Program-made: the position numbers and the translations under genes
In this document: one piece after another, positions 12,082-23,985 of the stretch
Layout: each line of letters opens with the position of its first letter
Position numbering within the stretch: position 1 is the stretch's first letter
The notes under the pieces: model-generated
Told to the model about the DNA's origin: nothing
What the model saw: only the letters and a program-made list of their open reading frames with translations
The model's database searches: none
Assembly (NCBI GenBank): GCA_000697475.1
Contig: JNEU01000960.1
Location: 1-38,320, forward strand
Direction: 5' to 3'
Length of the DNA stretch: 38,320 bases
Source: Lichtheimia corymbifera B2541
Lineage: Eukaryota; Mucoromycota; Mucoromycetes; Mucorales; Lichtheimiaceae

Positions 12082-13695
12082 TTATGACCAGCACGCCATT
12101 CGGCCACTTGCGTTTCCCGTAGCAACCAGCGTCTTTTCGGTGCTTGGATGAAAGATAGCTACAGCTTGAATTGCGGTCAACCTGTCAGGATCCGATAATG
12201 CACACATTTCTTGGCCCGTCTCTCCAGAAAAGAAATCAATGGTCCGTTTCATGTTGCCAACGATAAAATGCTGATGACTTGTGGCTGCTGGATTCTGATT
12301 CCATCGTGTTCGGAACATGGTGACCCATCTATCCACATATATATGTGAGTTCATCATGCCAAGAATAGAATACGTTTCTGACACCTACTTGCCGGTATGG
12401 TTGTTGTGGGGAATGGCTGATAGTAATGAGAGATCGTCAGACTCGTCAAGATCAAACACGCGTACATGATCATCATAGGATGTTGTTGCAAGCTTGTTCC
12501 CAAGAGGAGACCAATAGGCACTGGTGACGGCGTATCCATGCTCCACTTCATGCAATGGCGACTTTAATGAGCGTGCATCCCAAATGGTCAATGTCCTGTC
12601 GTTGCTCGCAGCTGCCAATAAATGGGTCTTTTTGGGGTTGATATGGATGCATCCGATTTTCTTTTGTCTTAATTCATGCACGTGTGTCTTGTTGGAACGC
12701 AAATCATAGGAGCCGACTTCACCATCCGAAGTTGAAAACCAGATCTACCAAAAGCAACATGTCAATAACAACAACCTCCTTTGATCCAATCTTGATATAG
12801 CTCACCTTTTTATCACAAAAATCGAAATTGGTAAACGAGTACGAATCCACCGAGACTGAATGAAAACTTGCTTGTTGCATATCAAAATATTGTATGGTGC
12901 CATCATAAGAAGACGTATACAGCTTTGAGATATCGGTGGGATCAAAATGCAAATCGGTGACGGTGCGAGTGTGGGGTCGATACGCGTATATCACGGGGTC
13001 CTTTTCATCGTCGAATTCGTTTTCCTTGGTGCCATTCACGTCCCAAAATCCAAGGTTGCCTGCAGTGTCGCCTGCACATGCCAAAATCTTGCCGCTGGAG
13101 GGGTGAAATCTATGATAACAATGAACATCACCTTCTTTGTGAACGATAAAAAGGATGGTTTTTGCTTACACGCTGCAATTGATACGATCCGGTGTCACCT
13201 TGACAGTAGCCCATTCATGCCTGATCTCAAGTCCTTCAAGTTGGTTACGCAAGGTAGACTGTGTCTCCACATCTTGTTTACTGGCCTCACGTGGCGCGGG
13301 GCGCGTATTGGGCATTTGACGCAGGATCGCGAGAAACTCTTGTTGCTGATTGTCATCGAGTCGATCAATGCGTTCCACCTTTTTCTCTGATGAACGATAC
13401 AGACTTGGCTCGCTTTTGGGTGGAGGAACGTTTTCAGCCTTGATGCCTCGTAATCGTGCTGATTGGCGTGTGGGTTCTTGCTTTTCCTTCTTTGGCGCCT
13501 TTTTTGGAGTGTGCTTCTTGATGGGTGTGGCCGATCGTTTGCGCAAAGGATCCAGTTGTGGAATCTCGAGTTCTCTCAGTAGTTCTTGGTTACGTCTAGA
13601 GTTGTGTTTGCAAGTGAATAAAATAGTATATATATGAATCTAGGATATTACTTTATATTCTCAAGACGTTTCTTTTCATATTCTGACAATGGCAT
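12082..13695 (-). CDS. CMR1: CMR1/WDR76-like WD40 repeat protein (DNA damage-associated)
   Basis: Five exons give 458 residues: 13695-13652, 13595-13170, 13109-12806, 12744-12389 and 12328-12082, all phases consistent. The start MPLSEYEKKRLENIKRN is the typical N terminus of the CMR1/WDR76 family. A basic segment follows (RSATPIKKHTPKK and QSARLRGIKAE), then a seven-bladed WD40 propeller with clear blades such as AGDTAGNLGFWDV, TSSYDGTIQYFD, AASNDRTLTIWDA and TTSYDDHVRVFD. Yeast Cmr1 binds DNA, associates with replication and repair factors and enters intranuclear foci under replication stress, so a nuclear role is expected. At 458 residues it is somewhat shorter than yeast Cmr1. Its start lies only about 130 bp from the stop of the upstream RasGEF gene on the same strand, so the promoter is very short or overlaps that gene's 3' UTR. 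Confidence 0.92.
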
Positions 13696-13826
13696 GATGA
13701 TGATGACCGGAAAGAGAGTGTGAGAGGGAAGGGAGGCGGAAAATCTTATATTATCTACTACTGACTACTGACTACTATTATGCTGTGATGAGGTGGGGTG
13801 TAATATGGCTACTACTATTACTACTA

Positions 13827-16800
13827 CTACAAGAATCCTGATTCTTGCAAAAGGCGGGTGATCTTTTCATCTTCGCGTTCCCTATATATCGATTTATTAT
13901 TAGTATCCATCATCCATCATCACCAAGGCATACGAGAGAAAGAAATTTACCTAGGTTCGAGCTTCAAGCTTTCATTATACAATTGTTCTTCGTCACGTGT
14001 GCTTTGCAGATTGGCTTGAATGAATTGTTGCAGTTCCTCAACAGGTTTGAGGCGGTATAGAGACGATTGGTATTGCTGAATCTCACGAATGACTTCGGCT
14101 GTCTTGGCTCGTTTGGCAAAGTTGATGAGCTCTTTGGATTTTTTTAAATAGTTGGGATTGCCATCTTCAATAAATGTCAAATCTTGCAAGTAGATGCCAA
14201 GGAAAGGAATGCATGGTGGATTGATTGAATGAATAATGGCTCGATACTCTGTAAAGTTGCGATTGGCACCCATCAACTTGCGAATCTGAGATAAGGTTTG
14301 GTTGGTCCGTGCACCCACCATCTTGGATCAATTGCATTAGTTTTCCCATTCATACCATTCTTCATCTCCATCATCATTACTCACCTCCCATGTCCGCTTA
14401 AGTCGTCCCACTGAGCTGTTATCAAAGGCTGACAAGATGGCCATGCAAGTGTTAAAGTTGTTGAGTAATCGACATTTCTAAATATGCCCACTTCATGTTA
14501 GCGCATTGGATATATATAAATGACCCTTTCACCACTTGCCTCTGCCACCTGAACCCAGTGCTTGATAACATTGCTTCGTTTCTTGATATCGCTTTGGCTC
14601 AGAATTGCATCCGACACCCATGAGGTCACCTCATTACAATATTCAATCGATGCTCTGATATTGACTGCCACATTGGTATCATCTCCCGAGTCTTTGGACC
14701 AGGCCTTATCCAGGCATTCAACAGGTCGTATAGAGCTGTACAAGTTGAAATCCATGATGGTAAGCTGTCGCGCCATTTCCAAAGTGTCAATGTCCATCAA
14801 TCTGAGCTTTTTCCTGTTACGTGGGAGAATGGGTTCTGGAGGATCAGGCAGGGTCAAGACCATTTTCTTCAATCCACCTTGGCTTTGGTCTTCCTTTCGC
14901 ATACGAATCAGCTTTTCAAGTTGGTCCGCTGAGAAACTGGATGAGCTCCGGATACTTGTTGCTGTGAACTCCTCCAATGGCTCCAAAATGATATGATCGT
15001 CTTCGTTATAATACAATTCTAGCCAATTCTTGAGGACATTAAACACACGCAATCGCACCAATTTGAGCTTTTTTTGTGTCCACATTTCCTCTTCTTCCTC
15101 GGTGAGACCCTCTGGGACCTTGAGATTGTAGCGTGCCTTTAACAGATTCAAAAGTTCCATGGATGAACAAAAGGATCGATACGTCAGCAGGAATGTGTTG
15201 ATAAAGTTCATGTCAAGATAGTCGTGCAATGTCAATCGTTCCACCAGGGCGGGTAAAGTACCACCTTTGACATAGCCTTCCATGTTGAACACAATCTCGT
15301 TTGGTTCATAGTCGTATTCAAGGAAAGACATTCGCTCATTGACTGAAGGTTTGGACGCAGCAGCAACAGCAGCAGGTGCATCATCACCAAAGAACTTTTG
15401 TAGCTTCCTTGAAGTAGCTTTGGATTGCGAGCCTGTCGCTGTTGTTGGTGATCGAGCACTCTCTGCTGCACTAAGGCCACTGGTAACGGATGCTGGGGGT
15501 GACATTGATTCTGCCGTAGGTGAACCAGGAGTGGTAGTGAGCGCAGCCTCTGATGTTGCTTTACTTTCGCTTTCTTCCAATGCAGACGTTGATGTTGTAG
15601 CAGTTTCACTGATACTTTCTGCTGCTGCTGCTGATGCTGCTGATGCTGGACTCTCTTCTCCTTCCTTTTCCAATGACCCTTCTTCTTCTTCGTGGATAAT
15701 CGAATCGGCAAGATTGGTGGATGTTGTTGTTGTTGCTGCTGGTGATGGTGATAAGGGTGCTTGATTGCTTGTGGGTGTAGCTGGTGTACTTTTTCCTCGC
15801 TCACGTACAAGTTGTTCAACGCATGAACAAATCGAACGAATGGAATTGCTGACGGATGCTGATGCATTTTCCATTTCTGATACCACATTTTTGAGTGCCA
15901 TTCTCTCATCCGTCATGGATTGCATCCAACAAAACAAGGTACCAAGCCCGTCCGACAATCGTTGTCTGCTGCGTCGTAATTCCAATACATTGGGTGATTC
16001 ATCCATACCATTGTAATCGATATCTTCAATGATGCCAATGAATTGTGCTGTTTGGTTGGCAAGGTTGCGGAATTGTGTGAATACAAGAGCTGCCAAAGAA
16101 AACCGGGATTCCTCAGAACTGACATCACGGCGTATGCTTTGCAACATGGCCTCCAAAGATTCATGCATGCTTGCACCATATGTCTCGAGATTGTCAGCAA
16201 GATCGCTTTGCAATGTATATTTGGTACGTGGTGTGCCAGCTGCTGCTGCTGCTGCTGAAGATTCACCGGCTTTGCGTGGTGCCTTGTCGGTCAATATGGG
16301 ATCCATGTGTTGCACAGCAACTGGAATTTCTTGACATGTGGTCACAAAGTTACGCACAGCCAAAAGCAACTCGTTGGAATCTGAAAGCATCTTGCCAATA
16401 TTTTCACTGGTGCTGTCGGCACTGAGCTGAGAGGATAGGACAAGTTTGGACATGGATGCCATCATAGCACGGTGATGGGCTCGTAGTACTGAGTTGCCCT
16501 TGATATACACAGATTCCTTGTCAATGGTACCAGACGTAATAAGCATCATGCGGATCGCGTTGACAATGGCTGCTGCATTGGGGATAAATAGCGTCCTTTG
16601 TCCATTTTTGGCTGCGGTGTTGAGATTATGAATCGCCAAAGCAATATGTGCTGACAGCTTGTTCCATGTTAAGGGTTCATTGTTGTCAATGACTGAAGTG
16701 CGACGAACCGATGTCTGTCGTGAGGGTGATCGTGGTAACGGTTTAGGTGGTATAGAGGGTGTAGGTGGATCATCTGGTAAAGGAGGTCGCCATTGTTCAT

Positions 16801-17864
16801 CTGATTTTATCTATATATATTCATGTTAGCATAAATGGCAATGTTGAGGATGATGATGATGATTTTTACCTTGCCAGTGCTTGGATCAATCTCTGATAAA
16901 TCCACGACCATTTGATTCGTAGCAGGATTGAAATAACATATCCGTCCTTGACTATTGGTGCGCTTTATCCAAGGAGAAGGGATCTGCCATACATCACAAC
17001 ATCACATCATCAATATGTATGTCACCTCCAAGGGCAATGTCCTTTTACCTTTTCAGGAGTAGTAGTATCATCCGGTGTGCGTTCTTCCCAAGGACGGCTA
17101 TCCACCGACTTGAAATCATAGTCCTCTTCCTCTTCCTCCTCATCATCAATAGAGCCATTGACGCCGTAGGATGCATTGTCATCATCTGAAACATCTTCTG
17201 GATGTGTGGATCGCATTTCACCAGTGACATGGTTGTAATAATAGCACTCTGATCCATCCTCAGTCATTTGTAGAGACCAATTGGGTGGTAGCATTGGTTT
17301 TGATTTCACTTGAGCCATGGATGATTTGGAAAGATCTGGTGGATCGAGGCCTTGATAAGGAAGACTTAGACGATACTCGTTATTCGTGCGAAGAGGAACA
17401 CCATTCTTTGTTCTTGGGGTGACAATATCTGATTCGTCTGATGTGGACGTGTATCGCGTAAAATTCTAAATATATGCAATATGCAAGAGAGTCAGAACAA
17501 TGAAATTCGAACATGCATTTCCAATCAACCACTTGCCTCCTCACGATGTAATCGAGGGTCCGCTATGCTGCCACGACATTCTGCAGTATCATCTTCTTGC
17601 TCATAATCATCAATGACTTGGACATAGTTGCTAGGAAACCATCCACGCACCCCGTTGCACCTAGATACCGTTGTATGTTTTTAGTCATTCTCTATTACCG
17701 ACATTGGGTTGTGTGCCGAAAGCGTACCAGCCATCCCACCAACCGGAATCGAGTTTAGTGAGCACCTCAATGAAATCTCCTTGTTGAAAACTCAGCGATG
17801 AGGGGTCGTTGGAGTTGAATGGGTACCGAGCTTGCACTCTGCACAAAATGGGCACCTTGGACAT
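13827..17864 (-). CDS. Cdc25-type Ras guanine nucleotide exchange factor (SH3-WW-RasGEF_N-RasGEF)
   Basis: Eight exons give 1193 residues: 17864-17728, 17660-17537, 17465-17049, 16983-16870, 16810-14540, 14477-14385, 14321-13951 and 13881-13827. Domains in order: SH3 at about 6-65 (ARYPFN, GWWDGW, GWFPSNYV); a WW domain from 146 (LPPNW, ECYYYNHVTGE) whose second Trp is replaced; a second WW-like unit at about 227-264 (PWIKRTNSQGRICYFNP); a long Ser/Ala/Thr-rich linker at about 600-740; RasGEF_N at about 770-890 (FNMEGYVKGGTLPALVERLT); and the catalytic RasGEF domain at about 934-1175 with the family block NPPCIPFLGIYLQDLTFIEDG. Cdc25 proteins load Ras with GTP at the membrane upstream of adenylate cyclase or MAPK modules. 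Introns 2 and 5 start with GC, not GT (GAG|GCAAGTGG in both); no canonical donor keeps the frame there. The 5' flank is pyrimidine-rich on the coding strand. Confidence 0.93.
14478..14539 (-). other. GC-AG intron within the RasGEF catalytic domain
   Basis: A 62-nt intron with donor GCAAGT and acceptor TTTAG. It interrupts the conserved block that reads VQVAE then KCRLLNNF, a stretch continuous in RasGEF proteins. Using the nearest GT (two bases into AAGTGG) would shift the frame and destroy that block. Confidence 0.85.
17466..17536 (-). other. GC-AG intron after the SH3 domain of the RasGEF
   Basis: A 71-nt intron with donor GAG|GCAAGTGG and acceptor ATTTAG. The exons on both sides are open in phase 0 and no GT donor in the area gives an open product. 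The donor is the same 11-mer, GAGGCAAGTGG, as in the other GC-AG intron of this gene. Confidence 0.8.
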
Positions 17865-19484
17865 GTTGTAAAGGCGAGGCTGTCAAAAGCCGAATGGGGG
17901 TGTGTTATTGTGTAGGACAAGATAAAAGAAACGAGAGACTGCTAGCGCGTGGACAATGGAAAAAGGGAAAAAAAAGACGGGTTGGCAAAAAAGTGAGAGT
18001 GATATGAAAGAGCTGTAGAGGGAAAAACGAAAGTGGAGCAAGAGCAACGCTGCAAGAAAGAATAAAGCGGAGTGAGAGTACCTGATGAAAACGACCCGTT
18101 TGCGCTGGCTATGAAAAAGAGACGTATGTCCTATACCTCGTGTAACACTCCATGGTCTACGCATCACGTTCTGCTACTCACCATTCTATTTGAAACTTGC
18201 CTCCTTTCATTTTCCCGGTTGCCCGACACTATGCATTTGTATCCATGTATATTTTATATGGCCATTGCTCATCTTTAAATAAGCTTGTCATGATGATATT
18301 TATCTCCTTGCTTGTATATTCGTCATCAGCAGTGCTTTATGATGAACACACTAGTAGTCCATTGTTGTTATCTTGCCAACAACGTGGTAGCTTTGATCTT
18401 GATAACCCACTGATGAAACGTTATATGATCCCTTTCTTTTAGGGGGGAGGTAAACTTCAATGACGACATTGAACATACGAGAGAGAGAAAAAGAGGAGAA
18501 TAACCCGTGCTTTACGGAAGGGGAACACGTTGTCTTGGATTACGGCTCACAGACCGCCCCAGTTTCATGGGAACACGCTGTGCTACGGCTTATCTATCTT
18601 GGCAAGTGCTTTTAAAATGTATGGGGTAAAGTCCAATTCGCACGCGAGTTTGTGTGCAACAACATTGCCATCCAGCTGCATTGATAATTGATATATTCCC
18701 ATTCATGGATACTATATATTGCATGACCATTTGCTTGTATTCACCTCAATCGTGCTATTGATCAAAAAATCTGCCATTGATGACGGAATCATGTTCGCCA
18801 AATCGGCTCCTTACCCATGCAACATAATATGTTGGTAATTTGGATCAAGTTACACAATCGTGACACGACAACTAGGGTCTTTGCGAGAATGACGATCTGG
18901 AATCCGTGGGCTGTGTGTCACTCCAAGCTTAATACGTAGTAGCAAAAGCAGGAGCAGCGGTCGTCAATAGCTCATTGATATTCTGTTTTTCCTTCTTTAT
19001 CCTTTGCATCTTATGCAGAATATAAAGCTTATCATATCGAGATATGCCAGCAGGGATACACGTGGCTTAATTTGCATATTGTTACTATACTGCTGGCCAT
19101 CACATGATTTTATAATCTACCACAATTCATCGTGTGGTTTTATCCCTGAAAAGCACCATCAACATCCATTGCAATGTACCTGGGTCCGTGCGAGGATCAC
19201 ATGTGTATAGCGTGGTTGTTGATTCCTTTGCCTTCCTATTCTTCACGTGACTTGCATCTCGTTTGCACAACGAGCCTTTGAGAAGGATGTATGTAATGTC
19301 TCCCCTATTATTATGAATGTGACAACGGTTGCATAGCAACTATCATCAATCCTTTTCTTTTGGTTGTGGTATTCTCATTCATTAATAAAGACATGGCATA
19401 AGATAATGTTGCACTTTATTGTTCCATATCAACTAAGCTGGGTATCTGTGACGCCAAATATAGCAAGCAGCTGGTCCTATTTTC
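17865..19484. other. Divergent intergenic region between RasGEF and F-box genes
   Basis: About 1.6 kb without a supported gene. The first few hundred bases are purine-rich on the plus strand (pyrimidine-rich in the RasGEF sense), as expected for that gene's promoter and leader. The remaining short frames have no motif. The last part presumably carries the promoter of the F-box gene; I see no clear TATA box. Confidence 0.5.
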
Positions 19485-20794
19485 ATGCCAAGCGGTCTTC
19501 TTTTTTCTTTTTCCATGACCATTGATAAGCTCACCGATGACTGCCTCGAGCTCGTTTTCATACATTGTGGCGCCTGCCCCATAATTCGTTGCATCTTGTC
19601 TCAGGTGTGTCGACGATGGCATGTCATTGCACGCCGACCCAGTGTGGTGAGTCCTCCTTACTCGTGTTACGACTACCAGCAAACGTGCGTGTCATCTCAA
19701 CCATGGTGTCTATATAAAAGTGGCGTTCCTTGATGCTCGACAAACCAACACTGGTTCATGCATACGCACGACTCTTACAATCCCCGGAATGGCAGGATCA
19801 ACGAGACGCTATACGTCGACTCAGTATTCGCAAGCCATATGAAACGCGACGTCATGTGCACTTGGAACATCTTTTACCGGTGGTGATGCCCAACGTTTTA
19901 CATGTGGATACGCTCCATTTATGCTTGGAAGAGATTATGAGCGTGTTGAAGCAGTTACCAAGGGTGAGGGCGATCCATTGTCAGGCTATTGAGCCTTGGT
20001 GTGCAAGTCGTCCCTTTGATATCCATGCGTTGGTCCAAGGTAACAGTCGTCAAGTGGAATTCCAGTTCAGGGACATGGCAGGTTTCACCACAATTGCAAC
20101 AACAGCGCCTTTTCAGCAACAACAACAACATATCCATACCTTACGTGTCATCAATCTACGCAGCGAGGATTATAATCAAGTGGACACTCTTTTAAAAGAG
20201 TTTACGACCAAAGAAGAGGAGGAGGATGACGGTGACGATGATGATGGTACCAACATGATGCAACAACAATGGCTCGCTATGCAAAACCTACTCGTGCAAA
20301 AATACCAGTGGATCGCCCATTTGTCGAATTTGACTCATCTTACATTTGGTTCTTGTTATACATGGACACGCAACGTATGGCTACAAGCTCTATTACCCAT
20401 ATGTCCACAATTACGACATCTTGAACTTCATGGGTGGAGAAGAATAGGAATACCGATATCATCCACTGGATTTGTTGGATCGATAGGCAACGATGCTCAA
20501 CAAGCAATGCTCAAATGCTTTGAAGCTGCACATGACTTGGACACTTTGGTACTCGTGGACTTTTGGATCGAACCTCCCATGTTGGTCTCAGCCAAGCATT
20601 TATGCATACGTTACACAGATCATTGGCCTGATCCCCTTCTTGGAGAACAACTCGCTGCATTCATGGATGATCTACAACCGGATGTTCAAGATATCACTCT
20701 CAGAATACCACCCAATCAAATTCCCCATGTTGCCTCTCATTGTACCCATCCAGCATTAACAATAGAAATACAACGTTTCTTCAACTTGGCTTAA
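19485..20794 (+). CDS. F-box protein, substrate receptor of an SCF ubiquitin ligase
   Basis: Two exons, 19485-19646 and 19721-20794, give 411 residues. Exon 1 and the splice junction encode an F-box: IDKLTDDCLELVFIHCG, then ILSQVCRRWHVIAR, and after the intron PSVWRSLML. F-boxes bind Skp1 and place the C-terminal domain over a substrate for ubiquitination. The rest contains leucine-spaced segments (for example LSNLTHLTFGSC and CPQLRHLELHGW) that suggest degenerate leucine-rich repeats, interrupted by an acidic insert near 160-175 (EEEEDDGDDDDG) and a short Gln run. Two in-frame ATGs are possible, 19485 and 19515; the second starts right at the F-box (MTIDKL). The 3' end faces the AGC kinase gene at a distance of only 141 bp. 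The substrate cannot be predicted. Confidence 0.85.
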
Positions 20795-20935
20795 AATGTA
20801 TTGATTCGGTATGGAATGATGTTTTGGGATATAGTGGTAATAGTGGGGGTGATTGTGTGTGTGTGTATAAAAATGTGATGATGATGTAAAGGAAATATTA
20901 ATGGATCGGTTAAGGAATAGTAATGTGTACCCTGA
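20795..20935. other. Convergent 3' intergenic spacer
   Basis: Only 141 bp separate the stop codons of two convergent genes, so their 3' UTRs almost certainly overlap. It contains a GT dinucleotide run (about 20857-20869). No separate hairpin or other signal is evident. Confidence 0.5.
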
Positions 20936-23567
20936 TTAAAATCGTAATAAAGGACTGAAAAATCGACGAGCTTTTCGCCGGCTACTTGTAGTGCTGCTGC
21001 CTGATGGTTTTGATGCCTTGTTGTGATCGATTTGAACGCTGAATGATAATTTAAGATCGAGATCTTCAGTGATACCTCCAAAATCAAGCTCGTCAAGGGG
21101 AACGCCATCATCTGCTGTGGACGCAAGAGATAAATCAGGCATATTGCGATGATGAGGATGATGATGATGATGACCATGGGTGATGGATGATGATGAATTA
21201 CTGTTGATCAAAAGAGGTTCCGCTACCACCATGGATTCACTGAGTTGTTGACGATACGCATAGGCTACTTCATCCTCTACTTCCTCCACTGGAGGACCGG
21301 ATGTGTTGCGACGTTTTGCATGTCGTTTGGTTTCTTCACTGCCGTACTCGTGTGATGATGGAAGATTTGATTTCAATTGATCACTGTTATCAAGCTGGAA
21401 GCTGTCCACATCAGAAAGCATGCTTATACTTCCACGTTTTCGAGCTGGTTGTACCGTTGGACATACTTGGTTATACAATTGCTCTTGCTTGATTTGTTGC
21501 TCATCGATGCGATCCATTGTAAGCCGTTTGTGATTGCTGGAAAGCGCGTCATCTTCTTCATCCCATCCACTACTCTCATCATCGTCACCGACCAGCGGGG
21601 ATTGTTGTAATGGGATGGTGGGCTCCTCCTCTTTATCATCATCATATGCAAATCGCTCATCGACAAAGGAATAGCCATCAAAGACTTGCTGCATGTCTTG
21701 AGTAAGGTTGTGCTGGGATGATACCGGGGTTAACACTGGCGGCATTTCAAGGAAAGATGGATCAAAGTTGGAAAAGTCAAGGGAGGACCGGATATCAGGC
21801 ACATAAGGTGGAATAAGACGACGATGGTAAACGTCATCCCATGATATGGAACCAAAATAAATGTGTGATTTGATCTCATCCACACCATTGACACCAAGAC
21901 GCATGGAAGGATCTCGTTCTAAAAGAGCTGAAAGGAATTCGGCAGTTTCAAAATCTGTGTCGGGAGGGAATTCGAGTGGATCCTGCAGGACGCGTCGGTA
22001 CATTTCCGAATGGTTGTCAGCCCAAAACGGTGTAATGCCTGCAAGCATCTCGTATAAAATCGTGCCATACGCCCAATAGTCAACACCAAATGAATACGGT
22101 TCTCCCAGTAACGCTTCAGGTGCAAGATACTCTGCTGTACCGCAAAACGTCTGCGTCATATGCTGCTCATCGCTGTGAAGCCATTTACTGAGACCAAAAT
22201 CAGTCAACAAGACGTGGCCATCAATGGTCAAGAGGATGTTTTCTGGCTTGAGATCACGATACAAAATGCCGAGACGATGCAATTCTCCAATGCCTTCGAT
22301 CATTTCTGCTGCATAGAAAAGAATACGCTCCTTTGAAAAGGTCGAACAGGTGCTCATTTGAGTAGCCAAATCGCCACCACAGTAATAATCCGTGACTAAA
22401 TACAGCCGATGTGTATCTTGGAATGATGCATGTAGCTTGGCCAAGAATGGATGGTTGATACCCGACATGGTGGCAAGAATATCTCTCTCTGCCAATGTAT
22501 GCGTGATCTCACGTTGCTCAATCACCAACTCCTTCATGATGCTCTTGAGGGCATATAATTCATTGGATTTGTGTGACCGAACCAGGAATACCTACATGCG
22601 TCGTTTATTAGACATGCCCCATTATCAAATCAATGATTATTTACCTTGCCCATACAACCCTTGCCAAGAACCTTGATCATTTCCAAATCAGCGAGATAAT
22701 CATAGCTGGTGGTGGTGGGGCGGTCATTTATTGCTCCTTGCTCTGCAGGGCTATCATGCACTATGTCTGCTGCTGCTGCTGCTGGTACTGCTGATTCAAT
22801 CTCCTCTTCTTGCTGTTGTTGATGTTGTTGTTGTTGCTGCTGCTGCTCCTCGTGTTGCTTCTCCTGCTTTGGTGGTACAACATCATTGACTTTTTCAGGT
22901 ACTTTGGGCGGCGGTGATGATGGAATATCTCGTTGTTGTTTTGTATGTGGTATTGCTGGTGGTGGTGGTGATTGAGGTACAACGGCATCTTCAACGTGTT
23001 CAGGTGTAAGGATTCTTGGATTGGGTATTTTAGAAATGATTTGATCTTCATCTCGCTGAGCTGAAAAGAAGTCTCGAAAGATGCTGGATGAACGTACAAC
23101 GGGCTCCACCGAGCATTTTTGCAAGTAGCGTTGGATCTTTTCTGAATCAGAGCGACTATGATGATGCGAAAGAGAAGTCAAGAATTGTCGAAAACTACGT
23201 CGCTTGTCGGTTTTGGATGTTTCTGACAATGCTGGAAATGGAATCTTGACGCGATGATAGTGGGTCTTGATCTATTGAAAGTGTATATAAGTATTATATA
23301 TCGAGCATAGGATAAAAGTGTATGTATATATATATATACCAAGGTGTCAAATTCAAGCAAGTCGGGTACATATCGAATGAGTGACAAGATATGCGTATCC
23401 GTTTCCACGACGACATTCAAAACTTGAACAAAAGGTTGAGGCGCGTTATCGTCATTGATTGCCACCGTGGCTGTCGTCTGAAAGACAGCTATCGCAAAGG
23501 CACTCATATCGGAGTGTGGGCTGTGTGTATCGCATAAGTAAAAAGTGGGAATAGCATGGCGAGACAT
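20936..23567 (-). CDS. PX-domain AGC protein kinase (SGK/S6K-like)
   Basis: Three exons, 23567-23340, 23271-22645 and 22591-20936, give 836 residues, all phase 0. The N terminus to about 150 looks like a PX phosphoinositide-binding domain (HYHRVKIPFPAL, a basic segment, then YLQKCSVEPVVRSSSIFRDFF), split by intron 1. A Pro/Gln-rich linker carries a poly-Gln tract. The kinase domain starts near 270: Gly loop GKGCMGKV (279-286), Lys301 in YALKSI, catalytic YRDLKPEN (Asp398), DFG (Asp416), activation loop TFCGTAEYLAPE with Thr433 as the expected PDK1 site. The AGC tail has a turn motif LTP (Thr573) and a hydrophobic motif VFDGYSFV (Ser593). About 240 further residues of low-complexity acidic and His-rich sequence follow, unusual for the family. 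PX plus AGC kinase is the SGK3 arrangement, suggesting recruitment to endosomal or plasma membranes. Substrates are unknown. Confidence 0.88.
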
Positions 23568-23985
23568 CTTACTGGATATAGCGAATATTGCACAACGTCG
23601 TTTAATTTGTAAGGTAATCGTTTTATCGGCGCTGCGGAGACAAGTGCTCCAAGTGATGACAAGAGGAAAAAAGACGTCGATCGAGAATGACTCAATGAGG
23701 ACGTGTCTGTGGTGTGTGTATATGAAGAATGAGAGAAAGAGAATATAAAAGGGGTGAGGAGGAGGTGGGTGGAGGAGTGGGAGGAGGAAGGAGAGAAAAG
23801 GACTGGAGGGTGAAGGAAAAAGAAAGAGAGAAAAAAAAGGAACGGGTGCACTAAGGATAAGAATGGGTCTTTTTTTGCCTAGTTGCTGCCTTTCTTTCTT
23901 TCTTTCTTCCCTCACTCTCTCTTTCACTTTTTGACTTCGGAACGACAATCTCACAACAACAACACATGCAGTGTAGCCGAAAACG
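23568..23985 (-). promoter_or_regulatory. Polypyrimidine promoter/leader of the PX-AGC kinase
   Basis: Between the kinase start and the stop of the upstream diacylglycerol kinase gene, the coding strand is strongly CT-rich, especially 23690-23950, including CTTT/TTTC runs. This lets a long spurious frame extend upstream of the true start. CT-rich leaders are common at strongly expressed fungal genes. No TATA box is obvious. Confidence 0.45.

Noticed and set aside
12947..13637. Plus-strand frames of 60-147 codons opposite the CMR1-like gene
   Set aside because: They are antisense to confirmed exons and include intron sequence; no domain is present.
15232..15909. A 225-codon His/Gln-rich frame overlapping the RasGEF gene
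   Set aside because: It is the same strand in another frame, kept open by the Ser/Ala trinucleotide-rich linker of the RasGEF. It has no domain and conflicts with the well-supported gene.
17883..18442. Short frames on both strands between the RasGEF and F-box genes
   Set aside because: They fall in purine- or pyrimidine-rich promoter and leader DNA and have no domain or splice support.
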